In this document: positions 25,138-33,025 of the stretch, one piece after another
Layout: each line of letters starts with the position of its first letter
Position numbering within the stretch: position 1 is the stretch's first letter
Assembly: GCA_002455425.1 (NCBI GenBank)
Contig: DKKT01000089.1
Span: 5,134-52,002, forward strand
Length of the DNA: 46,869 nt
Reading direction: 5' to 3'
From: Chthonomonas sp. UBA6659
Lineage (GTDB): Bacteria > Armatimonadota > Fimbriimonadia > Fimbriimonadales > Fimbriimonadaceae
The notes under the pieces: model-generated
The model's input: the letters and a program-made list of their open reading frames with translations, nothing else
What the model was told of the DNA's origin: nothing
The model's database searches: none
Program-made: the position numbers and the translations under genes

Positions 25138-25946
25138 GCTGACCAGTATGACGTGCGGTCGATGGCCTCGGAGAGTGCGGCGAATCCCGAAGTTCGGCCC
25201 TCTTCCCAGCGCTTGAGCCCTTCCATGTCCATCATCTCCTTGTGGTCGGGGTTGTCATAGGACATCTCGAAAAGGGTCGAAAGAAACGCCGCCTGGCGAT
25301 CGGCCGGAAATTCGTCCCGAACGGTGAACACGCAATGATCGAAGCGGTCGGTCGTGGCCAGGATCCGGATCTTGTCGGCGTCTGCGGTGCCGTCGGTGCT
25401 CCAATTCGCCCAGTTGAGATCGAGGGCGAAGCTTGCGTCGGCGGTGCCGGCCTGGAGCGAACGCAGTGCCTCAAGCTCTCCGCCCACGTGATCGCCGTGC
25501 TTTCCGACGAGAATATCGTGCCTGACCATCGTGTAATCGCGTTCCGCCTCCAGACCATGGCGAGCCAGCATCCCGACTGGGATCAGCGTCGCTTGGGGGG
25601 AATCCTTCGCTCCGAATGCGATCGTCTTGCCACGCAGATCCTCGAACGACGCGATGCCCGAGTCAGCTCGAACAAGCAGGTGGGTGACGCGGTCGCGGTC
25701 GGTGTCACGCATCGCGATCGCGCGGCATCGGCCACCCGCCCGGTGCTGGGCATCGAGCCATGCGAGCGGCGAATTCCAGGCGACGTCGACATGGCCTCCG
25801 AGGAGCGCATCGTTCTGGAGCTCGTAGTTCGTGTAGTAGACCGCGTCGATCGGGCAGCCACGCTCCTCGAAGAAGCGGCGGATGATGTCCCAGATGACCA
25901 CGACCTTCGGATCGTAGACGACCGCACCGACGATGATCGGCCTCAC
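25134..25946 (-). CDS. PhnD-like substrate-binding protein without signal peptide
   Basis: This 270-residue protein has the fold of phosphonate/sulfonate-type periplasmic binding proteins (PF12974 type). Landmarks are VGAVVYDPKVVVIWDIIRRF, VDVAWNSPLAWLDA, SFEDLRGKTIAFGAKDSPQA and GTADASFALDLNW. The GTG at 25946 overlaps the upstream stop as GTGA, and the protein begins directly with a beta strand. It has neither signal peptide nor lipobox, so it should remain in the cytosol. No permease or ATPase is adjacent. It may have been recruited as a ligand-binding subunit or enzyme, as MqnA was in menaquinone synthesis. In-frame upstream codons reach 26087 but lie inside the ACAD-like gene. Confidence 0.75.
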   Translation of the reverse strand: MRPIIVGAVVYDPKVVVIWDIIRRFFEERGCPIDAVYYTNYELQNDALLGGHVDVAWNSPLAWLDAQHRAGGRCRAIAMRDTDRDRVTHLLVRADSGIASFEDLRGKTIAFGAKDSPQATLIPVGMLARHGLEAERDYTMVRHDILVGKHGDHVGGELEALRSLQAGTADASFALDLNWANWSTDGTADADKIRILATTDRFDHCVFTVRDEFPADRQAAFLSTLFEMSYDNPDHKEMMDMEGLKRWEEGRTSGFAALSEAIDRTSYWSA

Positions 25947-27103
25947 GAGAACAACTCCATGCCGCAGAGCGCCTTGCCGACGAAGTCGTGGAGGACGTCG
26001 CTCGTGGGGGCCATGACCGACATCGCGCGGGCGTCGCGGAATTGTCGTTCGAGACCGAGGTGCTTGCTGAACGCGGCACCGCCGCACGCCCTCATCCCGA
26101 GATCGGTGATCTCGATCGCCGCCTCTGCAGCCTGGGCCTTCGCACCAAGGACCATGAGCATGGTCCCCGGGTGCGGACTTTCGATCGCATCGAGGGTCGC
26201 CGCCAGATAGGCTCGTGCCTGGTCGGTGCAGATCCGCATCCGAGCAAGCCGTTCCCGCAGATTCGGAAGATCGGCGAGGGACTGGCCGAGATGCGCGAAC
26301 TTCGAATTCACGAGGTGTCGCTGGGTGGACTGAACGGCCGCTTCCGAGGTTCCGATCGAGCAGGCGGCGTTACCGAGGGAGAACATCGGGAGCACCGCAC
26401 CCATCATCGTGTCCATCGCCTTTCCGCGTTCAGAGAGTGACCGGCCCTTGGCGACCCGAGCCTCCTTGAGGACCATAGGGGCGCTTGCGTTGCCGCGCAT
26501 TCCCATCGCGTTCCACGGTCCTTCGATTTCAAACCCTGGATCGGTGTCAAGAACCATGTAGAGTGAGATCGCCATCGGATTATCTGAACCCGCGAGTCGG
26601 GTCGTCGTCACGTAGCCGTTGGCATAGCCGGCGGAGGTCACCCACGACTTGATTCCGTTCAGGATCACGTCGTCGCCATCCTCGATCTCCTGCGAGACGG
26701 GTGCCCAGAAGTGGCTTCGTGACCCACGCTCGCTCCAGGCGAGGGTCGCGAGATGTCTTCCGGCGGCCGAAGCACGCAGTTGGTCGGCTGACACCGCCGG
26801 ATTCGAGTTGTAGGCGGCAACCCCGCAGAGATGCATGAGATAGACCATGGCCGTCGAGCTGCACCGTTGGGCGATCGTATCCACGGCTGCGGCGGCGACA
26901 CGAAGGCTCTGCCCGAGGCCACCGTACTCGGTGGGAACCGTCAAACCGTAAAAGCCGTCGCGCGCGAGTGCGTCCATCGACTCGCTTGGGAAGCGGCCGG
27001 CATCGTCCACATCGGCGGCATGGGGGGCGATTTCGGCGTCTGCTAGAACGCCGAGTCGGTCGAGTAGGGCTTGCTGGGCGGGGTCAAGGCGGTAAAGCGT
27101 CAT
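25943..27103 (-). CDS. Acyl-CoA dehydrogenase-like flavoprotein lacking catalytic Glu
   Basis: This 386-residue protein has the full acyl-CoA dehydrogenase fold: PTEYGGLGQSLRVAAA, CSSTAMVYLMHLCG, LAWSERGSRSHFWAP (flavin region) and GNASAPMVLKEARVA. The C-terminal segment reads RDARAMSVMAPTSDVLHDFVGKAL. In usual dehydrogenases this position is YEGT with the catalytic Glu; here it is MAPT. The alternative Glu of the isovaleryl type (in the helix near MMGAVLPMFSLG) is also absent. A DszC/SfnC-like flavin monooxygenase or other non-classical reaction is more likely than acyl-CoA oxidation. The ATG at 27103 follows AGGAAGAAG, 13 nt after the OsmC-like stop; an upstream ATG at 27160 would overlap that gene. 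Confidence 0.8.
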   Translation of the reverse strand: MTLYRLDPAQQALLDRLGVLADAEIAPHAADVDDAGRFPSESMDALARDGFYGLTVPTEYGGLGQSLRVAAAAVDTIAQRCSSTAMVYLMHLCGVAAYNSNPAVSADQLRASAAGRHLATLAWSERGSRSHFWAPVSQEIEDGDDVILNGIKSWVTSAGYANGYVTTTRLAGSDNPMAISLYMVLDTDPGFEIEGPWNAMGMRGNASAPMVLKEARVAKGRSLSERGKAMDTMMGAVLPMFSLGNAACSIGTSEAAVQSTQRHLVNSKFAHLGQSLADLPNLRERLARMRICTDQARAYLAATLDAIESPHPGTMLMVLGAKAQAAEAAIEITDLGMRACGGAAFSKHLGLERQFRDARAMSVMAPTSDVLHDFVGKALCGMELFS

Positions 27104-27116
27104 TTCTTCTTCCTGA

Positions 27117-27560
27117 TTAGCGGGTTTGGAGGCGTGCGTCGATCGGTACGGCACGGACAAGGGTCTGGTGTAGCGGCGAGCGAGTCAGCGTGGTTTGCCA
27201 CAACGATTCAAGCGTTGCGGTCTCGGCCCGGGCGTGGACGAAGAGCGTGGCGCGGAGCCAGGCAAGGCGCGGACTACCGTCTTCGCCCACGACGCCGACG
27301 TGAACAAGGGGATTCTCGAGGTCTCCTTGCACCGCGATCTCGGCGGCGTCCACCGGGATGCGAGACCCGTCGGCCAAGCGAGCGAAACCACCGAGAAGGT
27401 CAGCGCCGTAAGCGGCGAGAAACGCCTCGAGTGCGGATGGACTTTGGGAAGCGGAGTCAAACTGGACCGGAGGACCGACGGCGAACGTCTGTCCTCTCAG
27501 CGAACCTGTGACCTGACCTTGCGCGGCACGAACTCGCACCGACCAACCGGCCCCGATCAC
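27117..27560 (-). CDS. OsmC-like protein without cysteines
   Basis: This 147-residue protein follows the OsmC/Ohr pattern: a beta N-terminus (WSVRVRAAQGQV), then FAVGPPVQFD, SPSALEAFLAAYGADLLGGFARLADGSRIPVD, AAEIAVQGDL and TLTRSPLHQTLVRAVPI. OsmC and Ohr proteins reduce organic peroxides with two conserved Cys. The first would fall in GADLL, where Asp stands instead, and the protein has no Cys at all. Thiol peroxidase chemistry is therefore ruled out; binding or a lyase role is possible. The GTG at 27560 has GGAG 6 nt upstream and a TATAAT box at 27599-27604. It is the first gene of the four-gene operon. Confidence 0.7.
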   Translation of the reverse strand: MIGAGWSVRVRAAQGQVTGSLRGQTFAVGPPVQFDSASQSPSALEAFLAAYGADLLGGFARLADGSRIPVDAAEIAVQGDLENPLVHVGVVGEDGSPRLAWLRATLFVHARAETATLESLWQTTLTRSPLHQTLVRAVPIDARLQTR

Positions 27561-27598
27561 CCCAAGCTCCAACGGCAACGGGCAACCACGTGCACCGC

Positions 27599-27604
27599 AT
27601 TATA
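27599..27604 (-). promoter_or_regulatory. TATAAT -10 box of the OsmC-like/ACAD/PhnD/MetE operon
   Basis: A perfect TATAAT on the minus strand lies 38 nt before the GTG start. The expected transcription start near 27592 leaves a 32-nt leader with GGAG. The -35 region is poor. Confidence 0.6.
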
Positions 27605-27748
27605 CGGAGGTTGACGCCGTCGGAGTTGCGCGTCCTGTTGAGGTCGACCGGGTTCGGCGTTTCGCGCGCTCAGGATGGAACCAAGTCGCACCGGTTCGGG
27701 TGAGAGCTTAATCCGCCGCGATCCGGCGATAAGCCAAAATCACGCTCG

Positions 27749-28156
27749 ATGCCGCTCTTTGGACGCCCTGCTTCGGACCCGCTCGCGCTCAAGACCCCGC
27801 CGGGCAGCGCCGAATACACCATGCACACCGACACCAAGGACGGGCACCTCGTGCTCGTCTGCACCGTCGGCAAAACCGTGCTTCTGTACGACGCCCGGTG
27901 CCTTGAAGATCTTTACGCGATGCTGAAATCTCATGGCGAGTGGATGGAACTCGGCGGTGCGGACGAGCAAAAGCCGGCAAAGGACGGCACGGTCGAAGCA
28001 TGGGGGCGTGCACCCGATAACCCGATCGGGGGCTGGTACGGGCTCAAGAAAGGCCTGAGGGGCCGATTCGGCGTCTACGTTCCCCCGTTGATGGAGGCCC
28101 TCGGTCTGTGTGAACTCGAGCACAACCCGAAAGGCAACCGGATGCGGGCGATCTAG
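27749..28156 (+). CDS. Conserved hypothetical protein (DUF6855-like)
   Basis: This 135-residue soluble protein is built of a small beta domain (EYTMHTDTKDGHLVLVCTVGKTVLLYDARCLEDLYAMLK) and a basic C-terminal half ending in HNPKGNRMRAI. The phrases HGEWMELGGADEQKPAKDGTVE and NPIGGWYGLKKGLRGRFG resemble a conserved domain of unknown function, which I recall as DUF6855 without certainty. No catalytic motif is seen. A CAAAAT box ends 8 nt before the ATG, and there is no ribosome-binding site. It is divergent from the OsmC-like operon and probably a single-gene unit. Confidence 0.65.
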   Translation: MPLFGRPASDPLALKTPPGSAEYTMHTDTKDGHLVLVCTVGKTVLLYDARCLEDLYAMLKSHGEWMELGGADEQKPAKDGTVEAWGRAPDNPIGGWYGLKKGLRGRFGVYVPPLMEALGLCELEHNPKGNRMRAI

Positions 28157-28227
28157 CCCGCTCTCTTTGTTGCACGTCACACGGTGACGCCCTGAACCTC
28201 GAGCGCTTTGCCACCAAAGATTCCCCT

Positions 28228-30015
28228 ATGCGGTGCACTCCCGTTTTGGCCCTCTTCATGGTTCTCGCCTGCGTCGCGGGATGTGCCGGCGGTAGCGAGG
28301 CACCCCGAGCGGGCCGGGTTCGCCTAGTTCAAGACGTCACCTCGACGATTCCGATCGGCATCGACAAGATCCGTGTCACCGCGATAGGCAGCGGCGCAAG
28401 CCAGGTTGTGGATTATCCGAATGCGATCGACCTCCCCGTGCCCAGCAACGTCGATGCCGTGAGAGTCGAGTACCTCGCAGCCGGGGTCGTCCTCGACGCG
28501 ATCGATGTCGATGTCGACCTGAGCGACGGCAAGGAGGACATCGTCCTCCAAGGCACGCCGACCGCCTACGTCTCGTTCGTCAAGAACGATTCGGGTTACA
28601 AGATCAAGATCGGTCGGCGGCTGCTCGTGATCCGTGGGGTCGGCTTCGACTACACGCAACTCGATCAGACCGCGGGCGGTCAGTGGTTCGGCTACGTTCA
28701 GGCGATCTCCCGAACGAATGCGAATTGCATCCGGCTCTACGGCCTCCCGTGGACCGACGCAGGGGCAGGGAGCCCAGCCTACCAGTATCAGTTCACGAGC
28801 CAGATGCTCGCCTACGCCGCCGCGAACGACCTCTACGTCCTCGTCGGCGTGTTCGTCGATGGTAGCGCGACCACGGCGAGGGTGTCCCAATTCATCAATC
28901 TGGTCCAAAGCGACCCGAACTTCAATCGCGTACTGGGTTACTGTGTCGGTAACGAAGTAGCCGCGGGCTACTTCGGGACCGTGAACAGCCTCGCGGGGAC
29001 GATCAAGAGCCTGTTCGCCAAACAGGTGAGCCGTGTGCGGCCGATCATGTCGGCGTTCCCAGCCGTCTCGAGCGGATTCGTCCCGACGATCCAATCGTCG
29101 ATCCCGAACTTGGATTGGCTTGGCGTGAACACCTTCTATGGCTCGTTCGACGCCAGTCATTCCGGTGGCGGCTATCTCAACACGCAAGCCCAAAGCCTTT
29201 CCACGGGCGGCTGGACGAAGCCGTGGGCGATCACGGAGTACTACACGTACGACATCCAAGCTCCCGACATGCCCAACCAGGTCCTGAACAACGCTTCGAA
29301 GGGATACATGCTGGAGCTCAATAGCACCGCCAACGCCCACAACTACGCGAACAGCTACACGAACTACATCGTGAGTGCGGACGCCCGGTCGAAGGGCTGC
29401 GTCGGCGGCTTCGTGCTCAACTTCGGGCCGCCGCACAACTCCAAACTCGTCGCCTCTTGGCTGGAGCCGTTCACCTACGTCGGCTCGTTCACTCCGTTCG
29501 TCAACCCGCCTTGGAGTGGCGGCAACCAGTATCTTCGCCTCGCCGCAGTCGACGCCGTGACGCAAGTCTATGGCGGGGTCGTCGGGAATCCGTGCCCGCA
29601 GATCGTCCTCGGCAGTGATGGCGACCCTCAAGGCATCTCGTGCAGCTTCAAGGCGACGCTTTCGAGTGGCGGCGTCAGTCAGGCCGGCGGCGCAACCGTA
29701 CAGGCGACGGTCATCGCGGCGGACAGCGATGCGGTCACGTTCGCGTGGTACCTGGTCGGCGGAAGCGCGGCAAGCGGCTACTCGGGGGACATCACCGCTC
29801 CTGGCAAGAATCCTCAGGCTTACGAGGAGCCGACGACGATCTACGTGGGTTCAGGAACTTCCACGCCGCTGTCTGGGAACCAAACCCAGAACACGATCAG
29901 CTTCACCCTTCCTACACCACAGCAGGCGCAGAGCAACAACTATCAGCTTCGCGTGATCGTCAGCGATCCGAATGGCGGTGCCGCGACAGCAGCGATCGGC
30001 TTCCCGATGAACTGA
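28228..30015 (+). CDS. Secreted lipoprotein with clan GH-A-like TIM-barrel domain
   Basis: A lipoprotein signal (MRCTPVLALFMVLACVAGC) is followed by a beta domain up to about residue 125. A glycoside-hydrolase-like TIM barrel then runs from RRLLVIRGVGFDYTQ to about residue 430. Likely catalytic acids are the Glu in LGYCVGNEVAAG and the Glu in WAITEYYTYD, which match the acid/base and nucleophile positions of clan GH-A enzymes. NCIRLYGLPW and LGVNTFYGS are also typical. The C-terminal 150 residues form one or two Ig-like beta domains ending DPNGGAATAAIGFPMN. A beta-glucan-active or transglycosylating enzyme is plausible; the substrate is unknown. Confidence 0.7.
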   Translation: MRCTPVLALFMVLACVAGCAGGSEAPRAGRVRLVQDVTSTIPIGIDKIRVTAIGSGASQVVDYPNAIDLPVPSNVDAVRVEYLAAGVVLDAIDVDVDLSDGKEDIVLQGTPTAYVSFVKNDSGYKIKIGRRLLVIRGVGFDYTQLDQTAGGQWFGYVQAISRTNANCIRLYGLPWTDAGAGSPAYQYQFTSQMLAYAAANDLYVLVGVFVDGSATTARVSQFINLVQSDPNFNRVLGYCVGNEVAAGYFGTVNSLAGTIKSLFAKQVSRVRPIMSAFPAVSSGFVPTIQSSIPNLDWLGVNTFYGSFDASHSGGGYLNTQAQSLSTGGWTKPWAITEYYTYDIQAPDMPNQVLNNASKGYMLELNSTANAHNYANSYTNYIVSADARSKGCVGGFVLNFGPPHNSKLVASWLEPFTYVGSFTPFVNPPWSGGNQYLRLAAVDAVTQVYGGVVGNPCPQIVLGSDGDPQGISCSFKATLSSGGVSQAGGATVQATVIAADSDAVTFAWYLVGGSAASGYSGDITAPGKNPQAYEEPTTIYVGSGTSTPLSGNQTQNTISFTLPTPQQAQSNNYQLRVIVSDPNGGAATAAIGFPMN

Positions 30016-30095
30016 CATCGACCATGACGACAGGTTCGAGCCTGTGCCAAACTTGCAGGAGTTCGGCCCAGCCGGAAAGGAGTCGCTGAGAGTTC

Positions 30096-31292
30096 ATGCC
30101 TGTCGTTTCGCTTCGCATTCCTCAAATCGGTGAGGGGCTCCAGGAAGCCCGCCTCGTCGCCGTCCTCAAGCAACCCGGAGACCAGGTTCGTCGCGACGAG
30201 CCGATCTACCAAATGGAGACCGACAAGGCCGTCATGGACGTCGAGTCGCCCTATGAAGGCACGCTCGTCGGTTGGCTCGCGCCCGTCGACACGATCTTGC
30301 CGATCGGAGGCGAGGTCGGCCAGATGGAAGTCGCCGAGGGTGTCGAGGAAATGGCAGCCGGTCACGGTCCCGCACCGGCCGCAACATCGAGCACGCCGAC
30401 CGTGACCGCCACGACCTCTACCTCGGGTTCGGCGCAGAGACGGCTGGATGTTCCCCCGCGTACGCGAGCCTATGCGAAGGAGAAGGGGATCGGCGACGAC
30501 GTTCTTGCCACGATTCCGGCGGCAGGGTCGAAGCTGATGCCCGACGACATTGACGCGTTCCTCACCGGAGGTGTCGCCGCACCTTTGAGCACTCCGGCCA
30601 GCGCATTCGCCTGCGATGAAGCCCCGCTGAGCGCCAAGCAGCGACTCTTGAGCTCGCGCCTCGTTCGGGGCAGCCAACTGGTCGTCCCCGGCACGATCAC
30701 GGTCGCGGCCAACTGGGGTCCCATCGACAATCTTCGAGCTCGGATCAAAGCCAGCGGCGACGAATTCCAGCCTTCGGCCTTCACGGCCTTCGCCTTCGCC
30801 GCCACCCAGGCGCTGAAGGAACATCCGCTATTCCGATCGACCTTGATCGGAGACGGGGTACTACGTACTTTTCACCACGTGCACCTCGGGATCGCGGTAT
30901 CGCTTCCGAGCGACGAATTGGTGATCGCCGTCGTCGACGATGCCGATACACTCGACTGGAGAACCTTTGCCGAGCGGTCGCGCGCCCAGATCGAGTTGGC
31001 CCGAGGTGGCCAAGACCAAGCTCATGAAGCCGTGACCGTGAGCCTGACGAACATGCAGAGCTTCGGCTTGCGTCAAGCCGTTCCGGTTGTCGTGCCCCCG
31101 GCAGTGGGCACCCTCTTCCTCGGCGAGGTCTACAACGGGCTCAGCCCTGAGAGCGATGCCGAAGTCATCCGCTGTGCGAATCTCACGCTCACGTTCGACC
31201 ATCGGGTCATCAACGGTGTGCCCGCTGCGGAGTTCCTCAATGCCGTGAAGCGGAACGTCGAGACGATCTCGTCGCTGATCCCTGCGCCATGA
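30096..31292 (+). CDS. Lipoyl-domain 2-oxoacid dehydrogenase E2-like acyltransferase
   Basis: This 398-residue protein has the E2 layout. A lipoyl domain (1-80) has the modifiable Lys at about residue 44 in QMETDKAVMDVES. A Thr/Ser-rich linker precedes a peripheral subunit-binding domain (about 113-155, VPPRTRAYAKEKGI). The catalytic domain follows from about residue 175. The active-site motif, normally DHRxxDG, reads TFDHRVINGVPAAEF: the His is kept but the Asp is Asn. No E1 or E3 gene is adjacent. AAGGAG lies 13 nt before the ATG, which is long. The next gene overlaps by ATGA. Acyltransferase activity may be altered. Confidence 0.82.
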   Translation: MPVVSLRIPQIGEGLQEARLVAVLKQPGDQVRRDEPIYQMETDKAVMDVESPYEGTLVGWLAPVDTILPIGGEVGQMEVAEGVEEMAAGHGPAPAATSSTPTVTATTSTSGSAQRRLDVPPRTRAYAKEKGIGDDVLATIPAAGSKLMPDDIDAFLTGGVAAPLSTPASAFACDEAPLSAKQRLLSSRLVRGSQLVVPGTITVAANWGPIDNLRARIKASGDEFQPSAFTAFAFAATQALKEHPLFRSTLIGDGVLRTFHHVHLGIAVSLPSDELVIAVVDDADTLDWRTFAERSRAQIELARGGQDQAHEAVTVSLTNMQSFGLRQAVPVVVPPAVGTLFLGEVYNGLSPESDAEVIRCANLTLTFDHRVINGVPAAEFLNAVKRNVETISSLIPAP

Positions 31293-32011
31293 AACCGATC
31301 ATCGGGATCGAGTGCAGCACCGAGCCCGATCCGAGCGACGCGCGGACCCAAGGAACGCTTTCGCTCAACTGGAACTACGCGGACGCGGTAGCGAATGCCG
31401 GGGGAGTTCCCCTTCTCATTCCGCCCCAAGCGGATCCGGCCGAGATCGTTCGTATCCTCGATGGCTGGCTGATTCCGGGCGGGGACGACATCGACCCTCG
31501 CGAGTACGGCAAATCCGACCATCCCAACCAGCTGTTGCTCAACCCGGCGCGATACCGACTCGAAAGGGCGATCTACGAGCGGATTCCAAGCGACCTTCCC
31601 CGCTTCGGCATCTGCTACGGATGTCAATTCCTCAATGTGATGCGCGGTGGCAGCCTTCTTCAGCACCTGCCCGAAGTCGTCGGCCACGAGGGGCATCACT
31701 CCGGTGAGCTCCAAACCTATTGCGTCGAGCCGGGAACCCGGCTGGCCGGCATCGTGGGACCCGGCTCAATCGAGGGCAAGAGCTACCACCACCAAGGCAT
31801 CGATCGCCTCGGACACGGCCTGCGCGCATCCTCTTTCCATGAGGACGGAACCATCGAGGCCATCGAGAGCGAACTTCCGTTCGAGCTGGCCGTCCAATGG
31901 CACCCTGAACGGACCCTCGACGATCCCACATCTCAGCACCTGTTCGAAGCCTTCGTCGACGCCGCGAGGCAGTACGGTGAAAGGCGGCGGCTTATCGAGG
32001 TCGGACGTTGA
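31289..32011 (+). CDS. Class I glutamine amidotransferase-like hydrolase (peptidase C26, PuuD-like)
   Basis: This 240-residue protein resembles gamma-glutamyl-GABA hydrolase and related C26 enzymes that cut gamma-glutamyl amides. It has IPGGDDIDPREYG near the start, the nucleophile Cys at about residue 109 in FGICYGCQFLNVMRGG, and the His/Glu pair in VQWHPERTL. SYHHQGIDRLG matches the family S(Y/F)HHQ segment. All catalytic residues are present. It overlaps the E2-like gene (ATGA) and the biotinyl carrier gene (TTGA), so the three are translated together. The physiological substrate is unclear, and the carrier-protein neighbours are unusual for PuuD. Confidence 0.85.
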   Translation: MKPIIGIECSTEPDPSDARTQGTLSLNWNYADAVANAGGVPLLIPPQADPAEIVRILDGWLIPGGDDIDPREYGKSDHPNQLLLNPARYRLERAIYERIPSDLPRFGICYGCQFLNVMRGGSLLQHLPEVVGHEGHHSGELQTYCVEPGTRLAGIVGPGSIEGKSYHHQGIDRLGHGLRASSFHEDGTIEAIESELPFELAVQWHPERTLDDPTSQHLFEAFVDAARQYGERRRLIEVGR

Positions 32012-32448
32012 AGGTGATCGTCGACGGCGTCGAGGTCGAGCTCAATCCCACCGAGAACGTCGAGTTGGTTCGCTGGGGTGACCGCTGGCTCGTCCGTACG
32101 TCGATCGGAACCCGGAGTGCGGTGTCGTTGCGCGTCGGAGACAAGGTGCTCGTATCGTACGGGGGTCGCGTCTACGAAGTCGAGCGAGGCATCCGCCATC
32201 GACCGGCGGCAACGGCGGCCACCGGGGAGTTCCATGCCCCGATGCCGGGGCAGATCGTGGACGTGCTGGTTGAGGAAGGCGACAAGGTTGAAGCGGGCCG
32301 GCGCCTGCTGGTCCTCGAAGCCATGAAGACCCAACAGCCGATGAATGCTCCGTTCGCGGGAATCGTGGAGGCACTCCCCGTCGCGAAGGGCCAGCAGGTG
32401 GTGCTCGATCAGCTCCTGGTCCGGGTGGTCCCGATCGAGACGGAATGA
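32008..32448 (+). CDS. Biotin carboxyl carrier-type protein
   Basis: This 146-residue protein ends in a biotinyl domain with the modifiable Lys at about residue 107 in LVLEAMKTQQPMNAP. The N-terminal 70 residues are a beta-rich region similar to that in acyl-CoA carboxylase carrier subunits. The EAMKTQ context supports biotin rather than lipoate. It begins with TTG overlapping the upstream stop (TTGA), which defines the start. No carboxyltransferase or biotin carboxylase gene is within the window. It may serve an acyl-CoA carboxylase encoded elsewhere. Confidence 0.82.
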   Translation: MKVIVDGVEVELNPTENVELVRWGDRWLVRTSIGTRSAVSLRVGDKVLVSYGGRVYEVERGIRHRPAATAATGEFHAPMPGQIVDVLVEEGDKVEAGRRLLVLEAMKTQQPMNAPFAGIVEALPVAKGQQVVLDQLLVRVVPIETE

Positions 32449-33005
32449 CGGTCCGAGCGATCGTTCTTGCCGCGGGTCTTTCGACGCGCGCCGGTACCGG
32501 CTCAAAGCTCGCCCTGCCGTGGGGGGACGGAACGCTGCTCGACGCTGCCCTCCGACCCCTCGAGACGGTCGGTCTCCGTGGCGTGCTCGTCTGGTCGAAC
32601 CAAGCTCCTCGAGTGGGTGTCCAGTGGACGCTCGTCGAGAACGAACACCCCGAGTTGGGCATCCTCGCATCGCTCCACCGAGGGCTCGAGGCGATCTTCG
32701 ACGCCGATGCCGTCCTGGTGTCGCTCGGCGATATGCCGTTCCAAGCTCCGGCGACGCTCGCCGCCATCCTTCGCGCCTCCTCCGCCGACGGGATCGTCGT
32801 CCCGACGCACGGTGAGCGGATGGGCAACCCCGTCGTCTGGGGGCGTCACTGGTTCGAACAGCTCCTTTCACGGACCGGCAACTCCGGCGCGAAGTCCCTG
32901 ATCCTCGAGAACTTGGGGAGCGTGACTCGAGTCGAGGTCGGTCATCCGATCGAACTCGACGACGTCGACACCCGGGACGACTATGAGCGTCTGCGGCCCC
33001 GCTGA
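32445..33005 (+). CDS. MobA-like NTP transferase
   Basis: This 186-residue nucleotidyltransferase belongs to the MobA/MocA-like family, which attaches CMP or GMP to molybdopterin or activates other small molecules. It opens VRAIVLAAGLSTRAGTGSKLALPWG, the family LAAGxSxRxGxxK motif with a two-residue insertion before Lys. It also has VLVSLGDMPFQAP (metal-binding Asp) and GNPVVWGRHW. It overlaps the biotinyl carrier gene (ATGA) and ends the operon; fabI then has its own promoter. No molybdenum enzyme is nearby, so substrate assignment stays open. Confidence 0.75.
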   Translation: MTVRAIVLAAGLSTRAGTGSKLALPWGDGTLLDAALRPLETVGLRGVLVWSNQAPRVGVQWTLVENEHPELGILASLHRGLEAIFDADAVLVSLGDMPFQAPATLAAILRASSADGIVVPTHGERMGNPVVWGRHWFEQLLSRTGNSGAKSLILENLGSVTRVEVGHPIELDDVDTRDDYERLRPR

Positions 33006-33013
33006 ATCCCCGC

Positions 33014-33019
33014 CATAAT
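33014..33019 (+). promoter_or_regulatory. CATAAT -10 box, leaderless start of fabI
   Basis: CATAAT ends 6 nt before the ATG at 33026. It lies just after the upstream stop codon and leaves no room for a ribosome-binding site. Confidence 0.6.
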
Positions 33020-33025
33020 CCGAGC

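Noticed and set aside
28175..28189. Possible terminator CGTCAC/GTGACG after the conserved hypothetical gene
   Set aside because: Only 6 bp, a 3-nt loop and no T run.
28324..29631. Long open frame of 435 codons on the minus strand opposite the GH-like lipoprotein
   Set aside because: The plus-strand protein has a signal peptide, catalytic motifs and domain structure; the minus frame is charged, repetitive and has no start signals. It is a by-product of high GC.
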